A DNA stretch of 64,000 nt from DAOUMU01 sp034409055 (GTDB lineage Bacteria > Chloroflexota > Anaerolineae > 4572-78 > J111), in the NCBI GenBank assembly GCA_034409055.1, contig DAOUMU010000536.1, positions 1 to 64,000 of the forward strand, written 5' to 3'. Position numbers and translations under genes: made by a program. Position 1 is the stretch's first letter, and every line of letters begins with the position of its first letter. Below the pieces are notes generated by a model. The model saw nothing but the letters and a program-made list of their open reading frames with translations, searched no databases and was not told the origin of the DNA. This document shows positions 17,249 to 26,059 of the stretch, in pieces.

Positions 17249-17267
17249 GTTCTGTTGACATTTGTCC

Positions 17268-17455
17268 AAAAATGTCATTCCGAGAGCTTGTCCTGAGCGA
17301 AGTCGAAGGAAGCGCAGTACCCAAAGGGCATAAATACCCAAAGGGCATAGACGAGAGGAATCTCCGGCAACGAGGACAAATTCAAGGCAAAATAGGAGAT
17401 TCTTCGCTTCCTTTGGTCGCTTATGCCAGGCGTGACACAATCCGAAATGTCAACA
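17268..17455. repeat. Interspersed palindromic repeat element
   Basis: A nested-symmetry element running from ATGTCATTCCGAG to near GAAATGTCAACA. It includes GAATCTCC (17358-17365) facing GGAGATTC (17395-17402), and GGAAGCG facing CGCTTCC. The wording (TCATTCCGAG, TGTCCTGAGCGAAGTCGAAG, GAGGAATCTCC) is that of a repeat often seen between genes in Chloroflexota and other environmental bacteria. Inside is a tandem duplication of TACCCAAAGGGCATA (copies at 17318 and 17335, period 17). Noncoding; small ORFs across it are spurious. Confidence 0.7.
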
Positions 17456-17484
17456 CGCCCTAGTTGAAGAGCACATCCTTGATG

Positions 17485-18267
17485 CTACTTGCTAATCAAA
17501 ACGTCCATCACCTCATCCACGCTGGCATTGCGATGAATGATACTGGCCACGGCCGCAGTCATCAAAGCAGGGTTGTCGGCCTGGAAAATGTTGCGGCCAA
17601 CAGCCACCCCCACACCGCCGCCTTGAATGGAGGCTTTGATCGTCTCTAGCATCTCCCGTTCGCTGCCCTTTTTAGCCCCACCTAAAATCACGGCCGGGAT
17701 GTAGCAGCCAAAGGTCACCTTGCCAAAGCCTTCGGCGTAGGGGATTTTGACCCAATCGGCCCCCAGTTCGGCTGCCACCCGGGCGGACAGGGCCACGCTT
17801 TCGGCGGTCCGGAATTCAGGACCGCTGTCAAACCCGCCGGGGACCATTTCGGCCATAACAGGCAGGCCCCAGGCGTGAGCCTCGCTCACCACCCTGGCCA
17901 GCATTTCCAGGCTGGCCTCCTCATTGGACGCGCCCGGGAAAGCCGACACCGCCACCGCATCCGCGCCCAGGCGCAAGGCGTCGGCCACGGTGTAAAATTG
18001 AGCGCCCGGGCCATCCATGCTGCTCAGGGTGGTCCCTCCTCCGTCTAATCGCAAAATCAATCCCAACCGGGCCATCTCTTTGGCAAAGCGAGTGGCCAGG
18101 CCATAGCTGGCCAAAATGGCATCCGCCCCTCCTTCGACAAGTTGGGCCAGGGTATAGGCCGGATTTTCCATCCCTTTGACCGGGCCATCGATCATAGCAT
18201 GGTCAAAAGCGACAATCAAGGTCCGGTCATCCGGCCGGAAAATTCTGTTCAAGCGACGGGTGGTCAT
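17485..18267 (-). CDS. DhnA/LsrF-like class I aldolase
   Basis: 260 residues, a TIM-barrel Schiff-base aldolase of the DeoC/FbaB/LsrF family. Opening FDHAMIDGP, then [11 protein letters not shown], a loop rich in Gly ([13 protein letters not shown]), EMVPGG, and the catalytic-lysine strand [12 protein letters not shown]. The phosphate-binding end has GGAKKGS and [14 protein letters not shown]. Family members include archaeal-type fructose-bisphosphate aldolase, the 2-amino-3,7-dideoxyheptulosonate synthase and the AI-2 thiolase LsrF; the exact substrate cannot be read here. It is convergent with the receiver gene and divergent from the amine dehydrogenase operon. Confidence 0.85.
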   Translation of the reverse strand: MTTRRLNRIFRPDDRTLIVAFDHAMIDGPVKGMENPAYTLAQLVEGGADAILASYGLATRFAKEMARLGLILRLDGGGTTLSSMDGPGAQFYTVADALRLGADAVAVSAFPGASNEEASLEMLARVVSEAHAWGLPVMAEMVPGGFDSGPEFRTAESVALSARVAAELGADWVKIPYAEGFGKVTFGCYIPAVILGGAKKGSEREMLETIKASIQGGGVGVAVGRNIFQADNPALMTAAVASIIHRNASVDEVMDVLISK

Positions 18268-18653
18268 GTTGTTACTCCGATGTTAGAATTTCAAGTTGTT
18301 AGTCAAGCAGTAGAGTATAGGCTCAAAATCGGTAAAACGTAAAACGTGAAACGTGAGGGTTTATGACGAAAAAACATCACGTTTCACGTCGCCTGCCCTG
18401 TGAGTTCACGTTCCACGGAGTTGGGACAATTACCCCTACCGAGCACAGCACAGGTATTTTTTCAGAACTGCCTTATGCCTGGCAATTATACCATAGCTCG
18501 AAGGTGCATTTCAATTTTTATATTATGGGGTCGAGGCTTCAGCCGGACGTGGCCTCATTTGGGCCGGCTGATGAAGGTTAAAAAATTAATTGGGGTAGGA
18601 AAGGTGAGGCATTTTGGCAGATTCGAACGACTTGGCTAAAATGTGAGGCCAAT
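18268..18653. other. Intergenic region upstream of the HcnABC-like operon
   Basis: 386 bases with no gene I can support. It holds the 13-bp inverted repeat at 18344-18389 and an 8-bp pair TCAGCCGG/CCGGCTGA at about 18539-18573. A clear sigma-70 promoter was not recognised. Confidence 0.5.
18344..18389. promoter_or_regulatory. 13-bp perfect inverted repeat
   Basis: ACGTGAAACGTGA (18344-18356) and TCACGTTTCACGT (18377-18389), separated by 20 bases. Each arm is itself made of the repeated word ACGTGA. It sits between a divergent aldolase gene and an oxidoreductase operon. Either a regulator site or a short interspersed hairpin. Confidence 0.5.
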
Positions 18654-19844
18654 ATGAAACCTTTGTACACAATGCCCTGTGGGTTGGACCAAAAAATTAA
18701 GCACACGGGGACACAGAGCGCTCACGACGTGATTATTATCGGCGGTGGTTTTGCCGGGCTGGCCATCGCCTATCACCTGGCCCGGCGTGGGACCAAAGTG
18801 CTGTTGCTGGAAGCAAACAGCCTGATGAGCGGTACCTCTGGTGCCTGTGCCGGCCGGGCTCAGGTTGCCGAGAGCCACCGGGGGACTCACATGGAACTGG
18901 TCCTGGCCGGGTTGGCTCGACTGGAAGGGTTGACCGAAGAACTGGGTTACGATTTTGAGTGGCGTCGCCTGGGCAACCTGATGCTGATCGAGCAGGAGGC
19001 GCATTGGACCTGGTGGGCCGACCAGGTGGCCTACCTGAAAGCGATAGGGGTCCCGGCCGAGATGCTTGACCGGGCGGCCCTCAAAGCGGCCGAGCCGCTG
19101 CTGCAAGTTGATAAATTTATAGGAGCCGCCTGGTGCCTGGAGGGGCATCTTAACCCCTTCAAATATGGCCAGGCCTTTGCCGGAGCGGCCTGGCGTCACG
19201 GCGCGGTCTTACGCTCAAACATGCCGGTGGTGGGTTTTGAACGGCAGGGAGAGCGAGTGACGGCGGTGCGTACGCCCCAGGAGCGATTCTCAGCCGGGAC
19301 GGTGCTGGTGGCGGCCGGGGCGTGGACCGGTCAGGTGCTGGCCCAGGCCGGTGTGTCGCTGCCGGTGCGTTTTACCCACGCCGAGGCGATTATCAGCGAG
19401 CCCCTGCCGCCCGTGCTGCACCATCACTTGGGGATGGCCGACTTCTATGAAACCATTCATAATCAGGCCCAGGCCGTTTCGGTCGGCTTGGTCCAGCAAA
19501 AGCACGGCACCTTGCTCGTTGCCGAGGCGGTCGAGATGAGTCCCACCATTCATCGCCGCAACAGTGATTGGGGCATACCGGGTATAGCCCGTGACCTGTT
19601 ACAGCTTTTTCCGGCCCTATCCGGCGTTCGTATCGTCCGGGCCTGGGCCGCCCCCAGCCCTTTTTTGCCCGACGAGCACCCGGCCATTGGCTGGCTGCCC
19701 GGCCTGGACAACCTGTTCGTAGCCACCTGTTTTCACCTGACCATCACCACCATTCCCGTCATCAGCGACCTGATAGCGGGAATGATTCTGGGCGAAGATG
19801 TTCAGCCCTCGTTGGAGGAGTTTAGTCCGGCTCGGTTTGGTTAG
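18654..19844 (+). CDS. DAO-family FAD oxidoreductase, HcnC/amine dehydrogenase catalytic subunit
   Basis: 396 residues. FAD-binding Rossmann start at about residue 24 (DVIIIGGGFAGLAIAYHLARRG, continuing to VLLLEAN), SGTSGACAGRA near the flavin, VLVAAGAWTG, and a C-terminal RIVRAWAAPSPFLPDEHPAIGW as in glycine/sarcosine/D-amino-acid oxidases. Followed within 23 bases by a small 2Fe-2S protein and a second FAD protein. This is the arrangement of HcnABC, opine oxidase and D-hydroxyproline dehydrogenase, where this subunit oxidises the amino compound. The substrate is not predictable. Ribosome site GAGG, 5 bases before ATG. Confidence 0.85.
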   Translation: MKPLYTMPCGLDQKIKHTGTQSAHDVIIIGGGFAGLAIAYHLARRGTKVLLLEANSLMSGTSGACAGRAQVAESHRGTHMELVLAGLARLEGLTEELGYDFEWRRLGNLMLIEQEAHWTWWADQVAYLKAIGVPAEMLDRAALKAAEPLLQVDKFIGAAWCLEGHLNPFKYGQAFAGAAWRHGAVLRSNMPVVGFERQGERVTAVRTPQERFSAGTVLVAAGAWTGQVLAQAGVSLPVRFTHAEAIISEPLPPVLHHHLGMADFYETIHNQAQAVSVGLVQQKHGTLLVAEAVEMSPTIHRRNSDWGIPGIARDLLQLFPALSGVRIVRAWAAPSPFLPDEHPAIGWLPGLDNLFVATCFHLTITTIPVISDLIAGMILGEDVQPSLEEFSPARFG

Positions 19845-19867
19845 TTGGTTAGTTGGAGGAACAAACC

Positions 19868-20173
19868 ATGCGCATCACCAAATCAACCGCCAATCTCCCC
19901 CCTGTCCAACGGGGGCAACCGATTACCGTAAAAATTAATCACCAGGTCGTCACCGCTTTTGAGGGAGAAACCATCGCCGCGGTGCTGCTGGTCGAAGGAA
20001 TCCGCATCTTTCGCCACACGCTCAAGATGGGCCAGCCGCGTGGCCTCTTCTGCGGGATGGGCCTCTGCTACGACTGCCTGGTCACAGTGGACGGGGTGTC
20101 CAACGTGCGAGCCTGCCTCACCCCTGTGACCGAAGGGATGGTCATCGAAACGCGCTCGGAGATGAAGTTATGA
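19868..20173 (+). CDS. HcnA-like 2Fe-2S subunit
   Basis: 101 residues. A plant-type-ferredoxin-like fold with Cys pattern C-x4-C-x2-C then C (FCGMGLCYDCLVTVDG, RACLTPV), as in the small subunit of HcnABC, sarcosine oxidase alpha N-terminus and hydroxyproline dehydrogenases. It passes electrons between the two flavoproteins. ATG 19868 has GGAGG 8 bases upstream; an in-frame TTG at 19853 is less likely. The stop overlaps the next start (ATGA). Confidence 0.88.
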   Translation: MRITKSTANLPPVQRGQPITVKINHQVVTAFEGETIAAVLLVEGIRIFRHTLKMGQPRGLFCGMGLCYDCLVTVDGVSNVRACLTPVTEGMVIETRSEMKL

Positions 20174-21600
20174 CCGAACGGGTACCCCTGGCCGTCGTGG
20201 GGGCTGGCCCGGCCGGCTTGGCAGCAGCCATCACTGCGGCCGAAGCCGGCCTGGCCGTGACCCTGATTGATAGTTACCCCCGGCCCGGCGGCCAATATTT
20301 CAAGCAGTTGCCTGAATCTTTTCGCGGCGACGAGGACCACCTCCCTGAGCACCGGCAGGCCCAGGCCATGTTTCAACGCCTGGCCGGGGCCAAGGTGCGC
20401 TTGCTGACCGACACCCTCGTCTGGGGCGCGTTTCCAGTCGGCCAGGCCGGGGGCTGGTTGCTGACCCTATACGGTCCCGACGTTCCCCCCCGTTTACAAG
20501 CCGAGGCCCTGATCCTGGCCACCGGCGCTTACGACCGGCCCATTCCTTTTCCCGGCTGGACTCTGCCCGGCGTGATGACCGCCGGCGCGGTACAGGCCCT
20601 GCTCAAAAGCCAGCGGGTACTGCCCGGTCGGCGGATTTTGTTGGCTGGCAGCGGGCCTTTACAACTGGCCGTAGCGGCTCAGTTAGTTCAGGCCGGCGCG
20701 CAGGTGGTGGGCTTGCTGGAGGGGGCTGCTGTGAGTTGGCAAATGTTTCGCCATATACCGGCGTTGTGGGGTCAGTGGGCCCGTCTGCGAGAAAGTTGGT
20801 CTTATCGGCGAATCTTGCAACGAGCCGGGGTGCCGCTGCGTTTCGGCTGGGCGGTGGTCGAAGCCAGGGGCCAGGAGCAGGTGCAGGCGGCGGTCATAGC
20901 CCGGTTGGATGGCGATTGGCAACCTCTTCCCAGGCCCCGGCAAACCATAGCCGTGGACACCATCGTCACCGGTTACGGTTTCCGTCCGGCTAACCAATTG
21001 AGTCGCCTGCTGGGTTGCCGATATGATTTCAGGCCGGAACGGGGGGGCTATGTGCCTCGCCGTGATGAGGGGATGCAGACCTCCCTGTCTGGCCTTTACA
21101 TCGTGGGAGACGGGGCCGGGATCGGTGGGGCGGAACTGGCCCGGATCGAGGGTCGTATAGCCGGCTGGTCGGTTGCCCACCGCCTGGGACAACTGGACCA
21201 GAAAACGGTGCAAGTCGCCATTGCCCGCCAGCAACCGGCCCTGGCCCGTGAACGCCGCTTTGCCCGCATGTTGGCTGATCTGTTCACCCCAGGTCCCGGC
21301 CTGTACCGCTTGGCCACCGACGACACCCTCATCTGCCGCTGCGAGGAGGTATCATTGAGTGAGATTCGTCAGGCAGTGGCGGCCGGGGCGCGGTCGGTCA
21401 ACGAGGTCAAGGGGTTGACCCGGGCCGGGATGGGCAATTGCCAGGGCCGCATGTGCGAGGCGTTGGTTGCCCGGGCCATCGCCGACGAGGTTGACTCCCC
21501 GATCCCGTATCTACAACGAGTCGAGGCCGCCGGCTGCTTCAGCCCTCGCCCGCCCATTCACCCCCTGCCGTTGTCCGTGTTGGCCGAGGCGGGGGGGTGA
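20170..21600 (+). CDS. HcnB-like FAD/NAD(P)-fold subunit with BFD-type 2Fe-2S domain
   Basis: 476 residues. N-terminal FAD motif VVGAGPAGLAAAITAAEAG, LATGAYDRPIPFPGWTLPGVM, second dinucleotide motif LLAGSGPLQLAVAAQL, and GLYIVGDGAGIGGAELARIEG. The last 90 residues are a bacterioferritin-associated-ferredoxin-like domain with CRCEEV and GNCQGRMC cysteines. This is the large electron-transfer subunit of the HcnABC/OoxAB type. It overlaps the 2Fe-2S gene by 4 bases, so the complex is made in a coupled way. High G+C with clustered Pro/Gly codons compared with neighbours to the right. Confidence 0.88.
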   Translation: MTERVPLAVVGAGPAGLAAAITAAEAGLAVTLIDSYPRPGGQYFKQLPESFRGDEDHLPEHRQAQAMFQRLAGAKVRLLTDTLVWGAFPVGQAGGWLLTLYGPDVPPRLQAEALILATGAYDRPIPFPGWTLPGVMTAGAVQALLKSQRVLPGRRILLAGSGPLQLAVAAQLVQAGAQVVGLLEGAAVSWQMFRHIPALWGQWARLRESWSYRRILQRAGVPLRFGWAVVEARGQEQVQAAVIARLDGDWQPLPRPRQTIAVDTIVTGYGFRPANQLSRLLGCRYDFRPERGGYVPRRDEGMQTSLSGLYIVGDGAGIGGAELARIEGRIAGWSVAHRLGQLDQKTVQVAIARQQPALARERRFARMLADLFTPGPGLYRLATDDTLICRCEEVSLSEIRQAVAAGARSVNEVKGLTRAGMGNCQGRMCEALVARAIADEVDSPIPYLQRVEAAGCFSPRPPIHPLPLSVLAEAGG

Positions 21601-21648
21601 TATAACCAGTGGAGGATTTCTGTCTGGTCTGGGTTAGGAGTAATATCT

Positions 21649-21972
21649 ATGGATACGTCCCATTTTATTCATGATCCAAAATGGTCTCCGTCAGATTTGC
21701 TTAAGAAAGCTGAACAGGATGACGCTCTCGCTCAGTACGAGCTTGGCCTATATCATCTTGCCCGGTCAGAGGCCCTACTCGACGAAATAGAACGTAATGA
21801 ACCTTACGCCTGGGTGGGATATCAACCACAGCAAATCGAGGGTATATATATCGCTCAAATGAACCACAAACGGGCTGCTTTATACTGGCTTAAACGTGCT
21901 GCAGAGCAGGGGTATTTATTTACCCCCACGGATTTTCCATGGTCTGAATCAGAATCGGCCGGCCAATCTTGA
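21649..21972 (+). CDS. Small Sel1-repeat protein
   Basis: 107 residues. Two Sel1-like (TPR-related) repeats are visible: 'A..YELGLYHLARS' and 'AALYWLKRAAEQGY'. Soluble, no signal. ATG is preceded by TAGGAG at good spacing. The last 53 bases overlap the 3' end of the convergent SDR gene. Function unknown; such proteins mediate protein contacts. Confidence 0.65.
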   Translation: MDTSHFIHDPKWSPSDLLKKAEQDDALAQYELGLYHLARSEALLDEIERNEPYAWVGYQPQQIEGIYIAQMNHKRAALYWLKRAAEQGYLFTPTDFPWSESESAGQS

Positions 21973-22642
21973 TGTTGGCTCGACGGGTCAGCAACCACAG
22001 CACCAGGTCGGCAATGTCATCCGCTTGCAGTGAATTTTCGTGATTCAGGCCGGACGCGTTTTCGGTCATCTCCGTAATCACCATGCCAGGGCAGATGGTA
22101 TTCACCCGGATAGAGAAATCCTGGTTCTCCCGCTGGATGAACTCACTCAGGGCATTCAGGGCGTGTTTGGCCACCCCGTAGGCGCCGTTGCCCCGGTAAT
22201 ATTCAAGCCCCGATTCAGAGCTGATGTTGATAATATGGCCACCACCCTGTTCACGCATCACCGGCAGGACGGCCCGGGCGAACAGGAAAGGCCCTCGCAA
22301 ATTGATCGCTATGACCCGGTCCCAGGTTTCGATGTCGTGTTCGTGGATATAACCTGAGCCACCGATGCCGGCATTGTTGACCAGGATATTGACCGGGCCA
22401 AAGGTATCTCCGGTGGTTTTCACCACTCGTTGCACATCCTCGGTCTTGGCTACATCGGCCTGGACGGCCAGGCCGTGACTGTCCCTGGCTTTGATGATCT
22501 GGACCGTCTGCGCCAAGGGGTCCATTCGCCGACCACAGACCACCACTTTCACGCCTTCGTCAGCTAAAGTCAGGGCCACGGCCCGGCCGATGCCCGTACC
22601 CCCACCGGTGATGATGGCGATCTGGTCATTTAGGTTGTTCAT
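21920..22642 (-). CDS. SDR-family oxidoreductase
   Basis: 240 residues from ATG 22642, which gives the standard SDR N-terminus (NDQIAIITGGGTGIGRAVAL). Cofactor motif TGGGTGIG, NNAG, catalytic Ser in NISSES and Tyr-x3-Lys in AYGVAKHALN, then the closing CPGMVITEM. NAD(P)-dependent oxidation or reduction of an alcohol/ketone; substrate not predictable. The frame is open for another 51 codons upstream, but that extension lacks family similarity. Its 3' end overlaps the Sel1 gene convergently. Confidence 0.88.
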   Translation of the reverse strand: MNNLNDQIAIITGGGTGIGRAVALTLADEGVKVVVCGRRMDPLAQTVQIIKARDSHGLAVQADVAKTEDVQRVVKTTGDTFGPVNILVNNAGIGGSGYIHEHDIETWDRVIAINLRGPFLFARAVLPVMREQGGGHIINISSESGLEYYRGNGAYGVAKHALNALSEFIQRENQDFSIRVNTICPGMVITEMTENASGLNHENSLQADDIADLVLWLLTRRANIKIGRPILIQTMENPWG

Positions 22643-22794
22643 ACGAATTTTCACTCCCATAAATATACAGAAATCACTGTCGATTTTATATATACCTACG
22701 AAAATTACAAATCTTTTGTTTGGCTCTGTTTCCTTTAAACAGGTTATGTGGTAAAATTTGGCAACCCTATCCCCTTGATTTGATAAGGACATCA

Positions 22795-22837
22795 AACCAG
22801 AATTTGTTTGCCTGTAGGTAAATTGTCAATTCTGGTT
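22795..22837. promoter_or_regulatory. 10-bp inverted repeat between SDR and yesN-like genes
   Basis: AACCAGAATT (22795-22804) and AATTCTGGTT (22828-22837), a perfect pair separated by 23 bases, 55 bases upstream of the regulator start. Candidate operator or leader hairpin for the regulator/kinase operon. Confidence 0.45.
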
Positions 22838-22891
22838 CTATGAAGGAGTTAATCAGGTAGAAACTTAATAGATCGTTTACGGAGTTTAAGT

Positions 22892-24466
22892 GTGCTTTAT
22901 AAGGTCTTTCTCGTCGAGGATGAGATCGTTACCAGAGAAGGCATTCGAGACAATGTTGACTGGCCGTCCGTCGGCTTTGAGTTTTGCGGCGAAGCTCCGG
23001 ATGGAGAGATGGCTCTGCCGTTGATTGAGACAACCCAACCCGATGTGCTGATCACAGACATCAAAATGCCCTTTATGGATGGCTTGCAGCTTTGCAGGAT
23101 CATTCGAGAACGGATGCCGTGGGTCAAAATCCTCATTCTCAGCGGCCATGATGAGTTTAACTATGCCCAGGAAGCAGTCAAGCTGGGGGTTACCGAATAC
23201 TTGCTTAAGCCTGTGGGTGTGCGGGATTTGCACAATGTACTGCAGAAGGTTGCCTCAGAGCTGGATCGGGAGCGGCAAGAAAGAGAGCGCCTGCAGCGGT
23301 TGAAGGACCAGGTCGAAGATAACCTGGGTCTTCGCCAGGAAAAGTTATTACTGGAATTGGTAATGGGAGGAATCTCCTCGCTGGAAGTAGTTCAGCAGAG
23401 CCAACAGTTAGGATTGGATATCATTGCCAAATGGTATCAGGTCATATTAATCAAGGCTGAACTCTGTGACAGTACAGATCAGTTTGATTATTATGAATTT
23501 CAGCAGGTAACCCGCATTGCATCAGGATTAATGGGTAATAATCCTGATGTTTTTTTATTAAAAAAGGATATGGAAGAGCTGGTGCTGATCATTAAAGGAG
23601 ACGGTGTTGAATATTTGGAGCAGGAGGGGGTTTTTCTTACGGAATTGATCAGGTATGAAGTGGAAACAAAGACAAATTGTGCGGTGATCGTTGGGATTGG
23701 CAGTCCTCAAAATCGGCTTGGGGACATTCACCATTCTTTTGCTGAGGCGTTGGCCATCGTCCGAAATGAAGCCCGGAAAACCAGACAGATCGAGGTCAAC
23801 AACGAAACCGACAAAGCTGAATTATTAAAACTGGATAAGTCTGTGCTTGAAAGTTACCTGAAATATGGGGTTAAGGACGAATTTGATGAATTTTTTGATG
23901 CCTATCTTCAGCCACTTGGCCAGACGGCCCTCAATTCCTTCCTGATCAAGAACTATATTTTCATCGATATCCTTTTGACCACAGCCAAATTTGTGCACAG
24001 GCTGACCGGAATCGTTGATCAGGTCATCCCTGAGATTAATTATGTCGAAACGTTATTGATGAACATTAAAACCGTTGAACAAATCAGGGAAGAAACCCGA
24101 AAGATTTTTACGAGCGCACTGGCCTTTAGAGATAGCCAGCCGCAGAGTCAATATATGGCCGTCTCCCATCAGGCTCAAGAATATATTGACAGTCATTTTT
24201 CAGATCCAGATATATCACTCAATGAGGTGGCCGCCCATGTCAATCTCAGTCCCAGTCATTTTAGTACGGTGTTTAGCCGCGAAATTGGCGAGACGTTCAA
24301 AGAGTACCTGACCAGGGTTAGAATTGAAAAAGCGAAAGAATTACTGAGAACCACCAGCTTAAAATCCTTTGAAATTGCTTATCGAATCGGCTACAAAGAT
24401 CCGCACTATTTTAGTTTTGTCTTTAAAAAGAATACTGGCCTTTCTCCGAGAAAGTTTCGGGTATAG
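22892..24466 (+). CDS. YesN-type response regulator with AraC HTH
   Basis: 524 residues. Receiver 1-125 with Glu9/Asp10 region (FLVEDEIV), phosphoacceptor Asp56 (LITDIKMPFMDG), Ser in ILSGHDEF and Lys in YLLKPV. A central helical region of unknown role (about 135-415) follows, then a two-helix AraC/XylS DNA-binding domain at about 425-524 (ISLNEVAAHVNLSPSHFSTVF, RIEKAKELLRTTSLKSFEIAYRIGY, FKKNTGLSPRKFR). GTG 22892 has GGAG 7 bases upstream. It partners with the YesM-like kinase that follows and is expected to activate the sugar transporter genes downstream. Confidence 0.92.
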   Translation: MLYKVFLVEDEIVTREGIRDNVDWPSVGFEFCGEAPDGEMALPLIETTQPDVLITDIKMPFMDGLQLCRIIRERMPWVKILILSGHDEFNYAQEAVKLGVTEYLLKPVGVRDLHNVLQKVASELDRERQERERLQRLKDQVEDNLGLRQEKLLLELVMGGISSLEVVQQSQQLGLDIIAKWYQVILIKAELCDSTDQFDYYEFQQVTRIASGLMGNNPDVFLLKKDMEELVLIIKGDGVEYLEQEGVFLTELIRYEVETKTNCAVIVGIGSPQNRLGDIHHSFAEALAIVRNEARKTRQIEVNNETDKAELLKLDKSVLESYLKYGVKDEFDEFFDAYLQPLGQTALNSFLIKNYIFIDILLTTAKFVHRLTGIVDQVIPEINYVETLLMNIKTVEQIREETRKIFTSALAFRDSQPQSQYMAVSHQAQEYIDSHFSDPDISLNEVAAHVNLSPSHFSTVFSREIGETFKEYLTRVRIEKAKELLRTTSLKSFEIAYRIGYKDPHYFSFVFKKNTGLSPRKFRV

Positions 24467-24490
24467 CGTGTTCTGACGGGATGGTAAATT

Positions 24491-26059
24491 ATGAATTACG
24501 TAGAAAAGGGAATAATTAGCGAGTCTTCTCCCAAATACATGGGCGGCATCATTAACTATTTTGCAGGAATACATTTATCTATCAGGACCAAGATTCTGCT
24601 ATCGTTCTTGATTGTGATTTTTTTGATGAGCGCCATTAATGCGATATTGATCTTGCAGGTACTGAAATTCAACCGCCAATTCGATGCCATTATCTCCAAT
24701 ATCATCACCGCCAACAGCATCAATGGGTATATCAATCCCGCTATCGACTCGGAAATGTGGGAGATTGTAGCCGGCAAAACCGAGTTCGAAGCGGGTAAAC
24801 AGTACGAGATTATTGATGGTGCCAATGCCAAAATCAGGTGGATGATGGACAATGCCGCCTCTGATAAATCTAGAATCAAGTTGGAAGTGATCCGCCGGAC
24901 CATGGATACATTGACCCATTATGTTAACGTGATGGGGGAGCAGATTGAACAGGGCAGCCGGGTGTCTCAAAATGAGCAAGTCCTGGAAAATATTAGAGGC
25001 GTTTCTGATTTGGTTGATGATCTCATCCAGGAATATATTCTGTTTGAAGTGAACCAGGCGGGGGAAAATTATAAAGAAATTCAACGCAATTTCACCCACT
25101 GGGCGTTTACCTATATGATCCTGCTGTTTTGTGTCATCGGCTTTTCCATGATGGCGGCCTGGATCATCTCAGAAAGCATCTATATTCCCATCAAAAAGCT
25201 GCATGATGTGACCACGACCATTACCGAGCAAGATCTGCAGGTGCTTGTTACCAGTGATAATGTTGATGAAATCATCGAACTGGGTATGAGCTTCAACATT
25301 ATGATCGGTAAGATTAGAGAATTGCTGGATAGTAAGATCAAAGAGCAGGAGAACTTGAAGAAAGCCGAGTTCAGAACGCTGCAGGCCCAGATCAATCCCC
25401 ATTTTCTTTACAACACGCTGGATACGATCATCTGGATGGCCGAGTCTAAGAAGACCGATCAGGTTGTTGAGATCGTTAGAGCACTTTCGAAGTTTTTCAG
25501 GATTACGCTCAGTAAAGGCAAGGATTGGATCACCATTCGCGAAGAAATTGAGCGTACCCAGAATTACTTGATCATTCAAAAAATGCGTTACCAGGATATT
25601 TTGGATTACAAGATTCAGGTGGATGAAGATGTCCTGGATGGTACGATCTTAAAACTAACGCTTCAACCTCTGGTTGAGAATGCCCTTTACCACGGCATTA
25701 AAAATAAAAGGAGTGGTGGGACCATCATTGTGCGCGCCCAACGAATGAATGATAACCAAGTTCTGTTTGAAGTAGAAGATGATGGAGTCGGATTTACTTC
25801 ATACAAATTGGGACAAGTTCAGTCGAGGATAAATGAAGACACCGGGGAGATTACATTAAAGGAAACCGGTTTTGGACTTGAAAATGTCAACAAGCGGATC
25901 AGATTGTATTATGGCAAAGAGTATGGTCTTTCCATCAAGAGTGAATATCAGGGCGGGACGAGAGTAACAGTTGTGATTCCTATGAAAATGAACACGATTG
26001 GACATGACAAACGGAGTGATAATAACGATGAAATGGTTGTTTTCAATCGGGCTGGATAA
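24491..26059 (+). CDS. YesM-type membrane sensor histidine kinase
   Basis: 522 residues. TM1 about 34-58, an extracytoplasmic helical sensor region of about 150 residues, TM2 about 210-233, HAMP about 233-285, then a His_kinase domain with the phospho-His in QINPHFLYNTLD (His304) and an ATPase domain with LQPLVENALYHGI, DDGVGF and FGLENVNKRI. Standard LytS/YesM architecture, which signals to AraC-type regulators. The end overlaps by 32 bases with the lipoprotein binding-protein gene, suggesting they are made together. No PAS or GAF domain, so ligand information must arrive from outside the membrane. Confidence 0.92.
   Translation: MNYVEKGIISESSPKYMGGIINYFAGIHLSIRTKILLSFLIVIFLMSAINAILILQVLKFNRQFDAIISNIITANSINGYINPAIDSEMWEIVAGKTEFEAGKQYEIIDGANAKIRWMMDNAASDKSRIKLEVIRRTMDTLTHYVNVMGEQIEQGSRVSQNEQVLENIRGVSDLVDDLIQEYILFEVNQAGENYKEIQRNFTHWAFTYMILLFCVIGFSMMAAWIISESIYIPIKKLHDVTTTITEQDLQVLVTSDNVDEIIELGMSFNIMIGKIRELLDSKIKEQENLKKAEFRTLQAQINPHFLYNTLDTIIWMAESKKTDQVVEIVRALSKFFRITLSKGKDWITIREEIERTQNYLIIQKMRYQDILDYKIQVDEDVLDGTILKLTLQPLVENALYHGIKNKRSGGTIIVRAQRMNDNQVLFEVEDDGVGFTSYKLGQVQSRINEDTGEITLKETGFGLENVNKRIRLYYGKEYGLSIKSEYQGGTRVTVVIPMKMNTIGHDKRSDNNDEMVVFNRAG

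Noticed and set aside
17249..17463. Possible CRISPR-like direct repeats (ACCCAAAGGGCATA twice)
   Set aside because: Only two copies with 3 bases between them, inside a known type of interspersed repeat; no cas genes.
18636..19199. Minus-strand ORF of 187 codons
   Set aside because: Antisense to the FAD oxidoreductase with intact motifs; high G+C makes such shadows common here.
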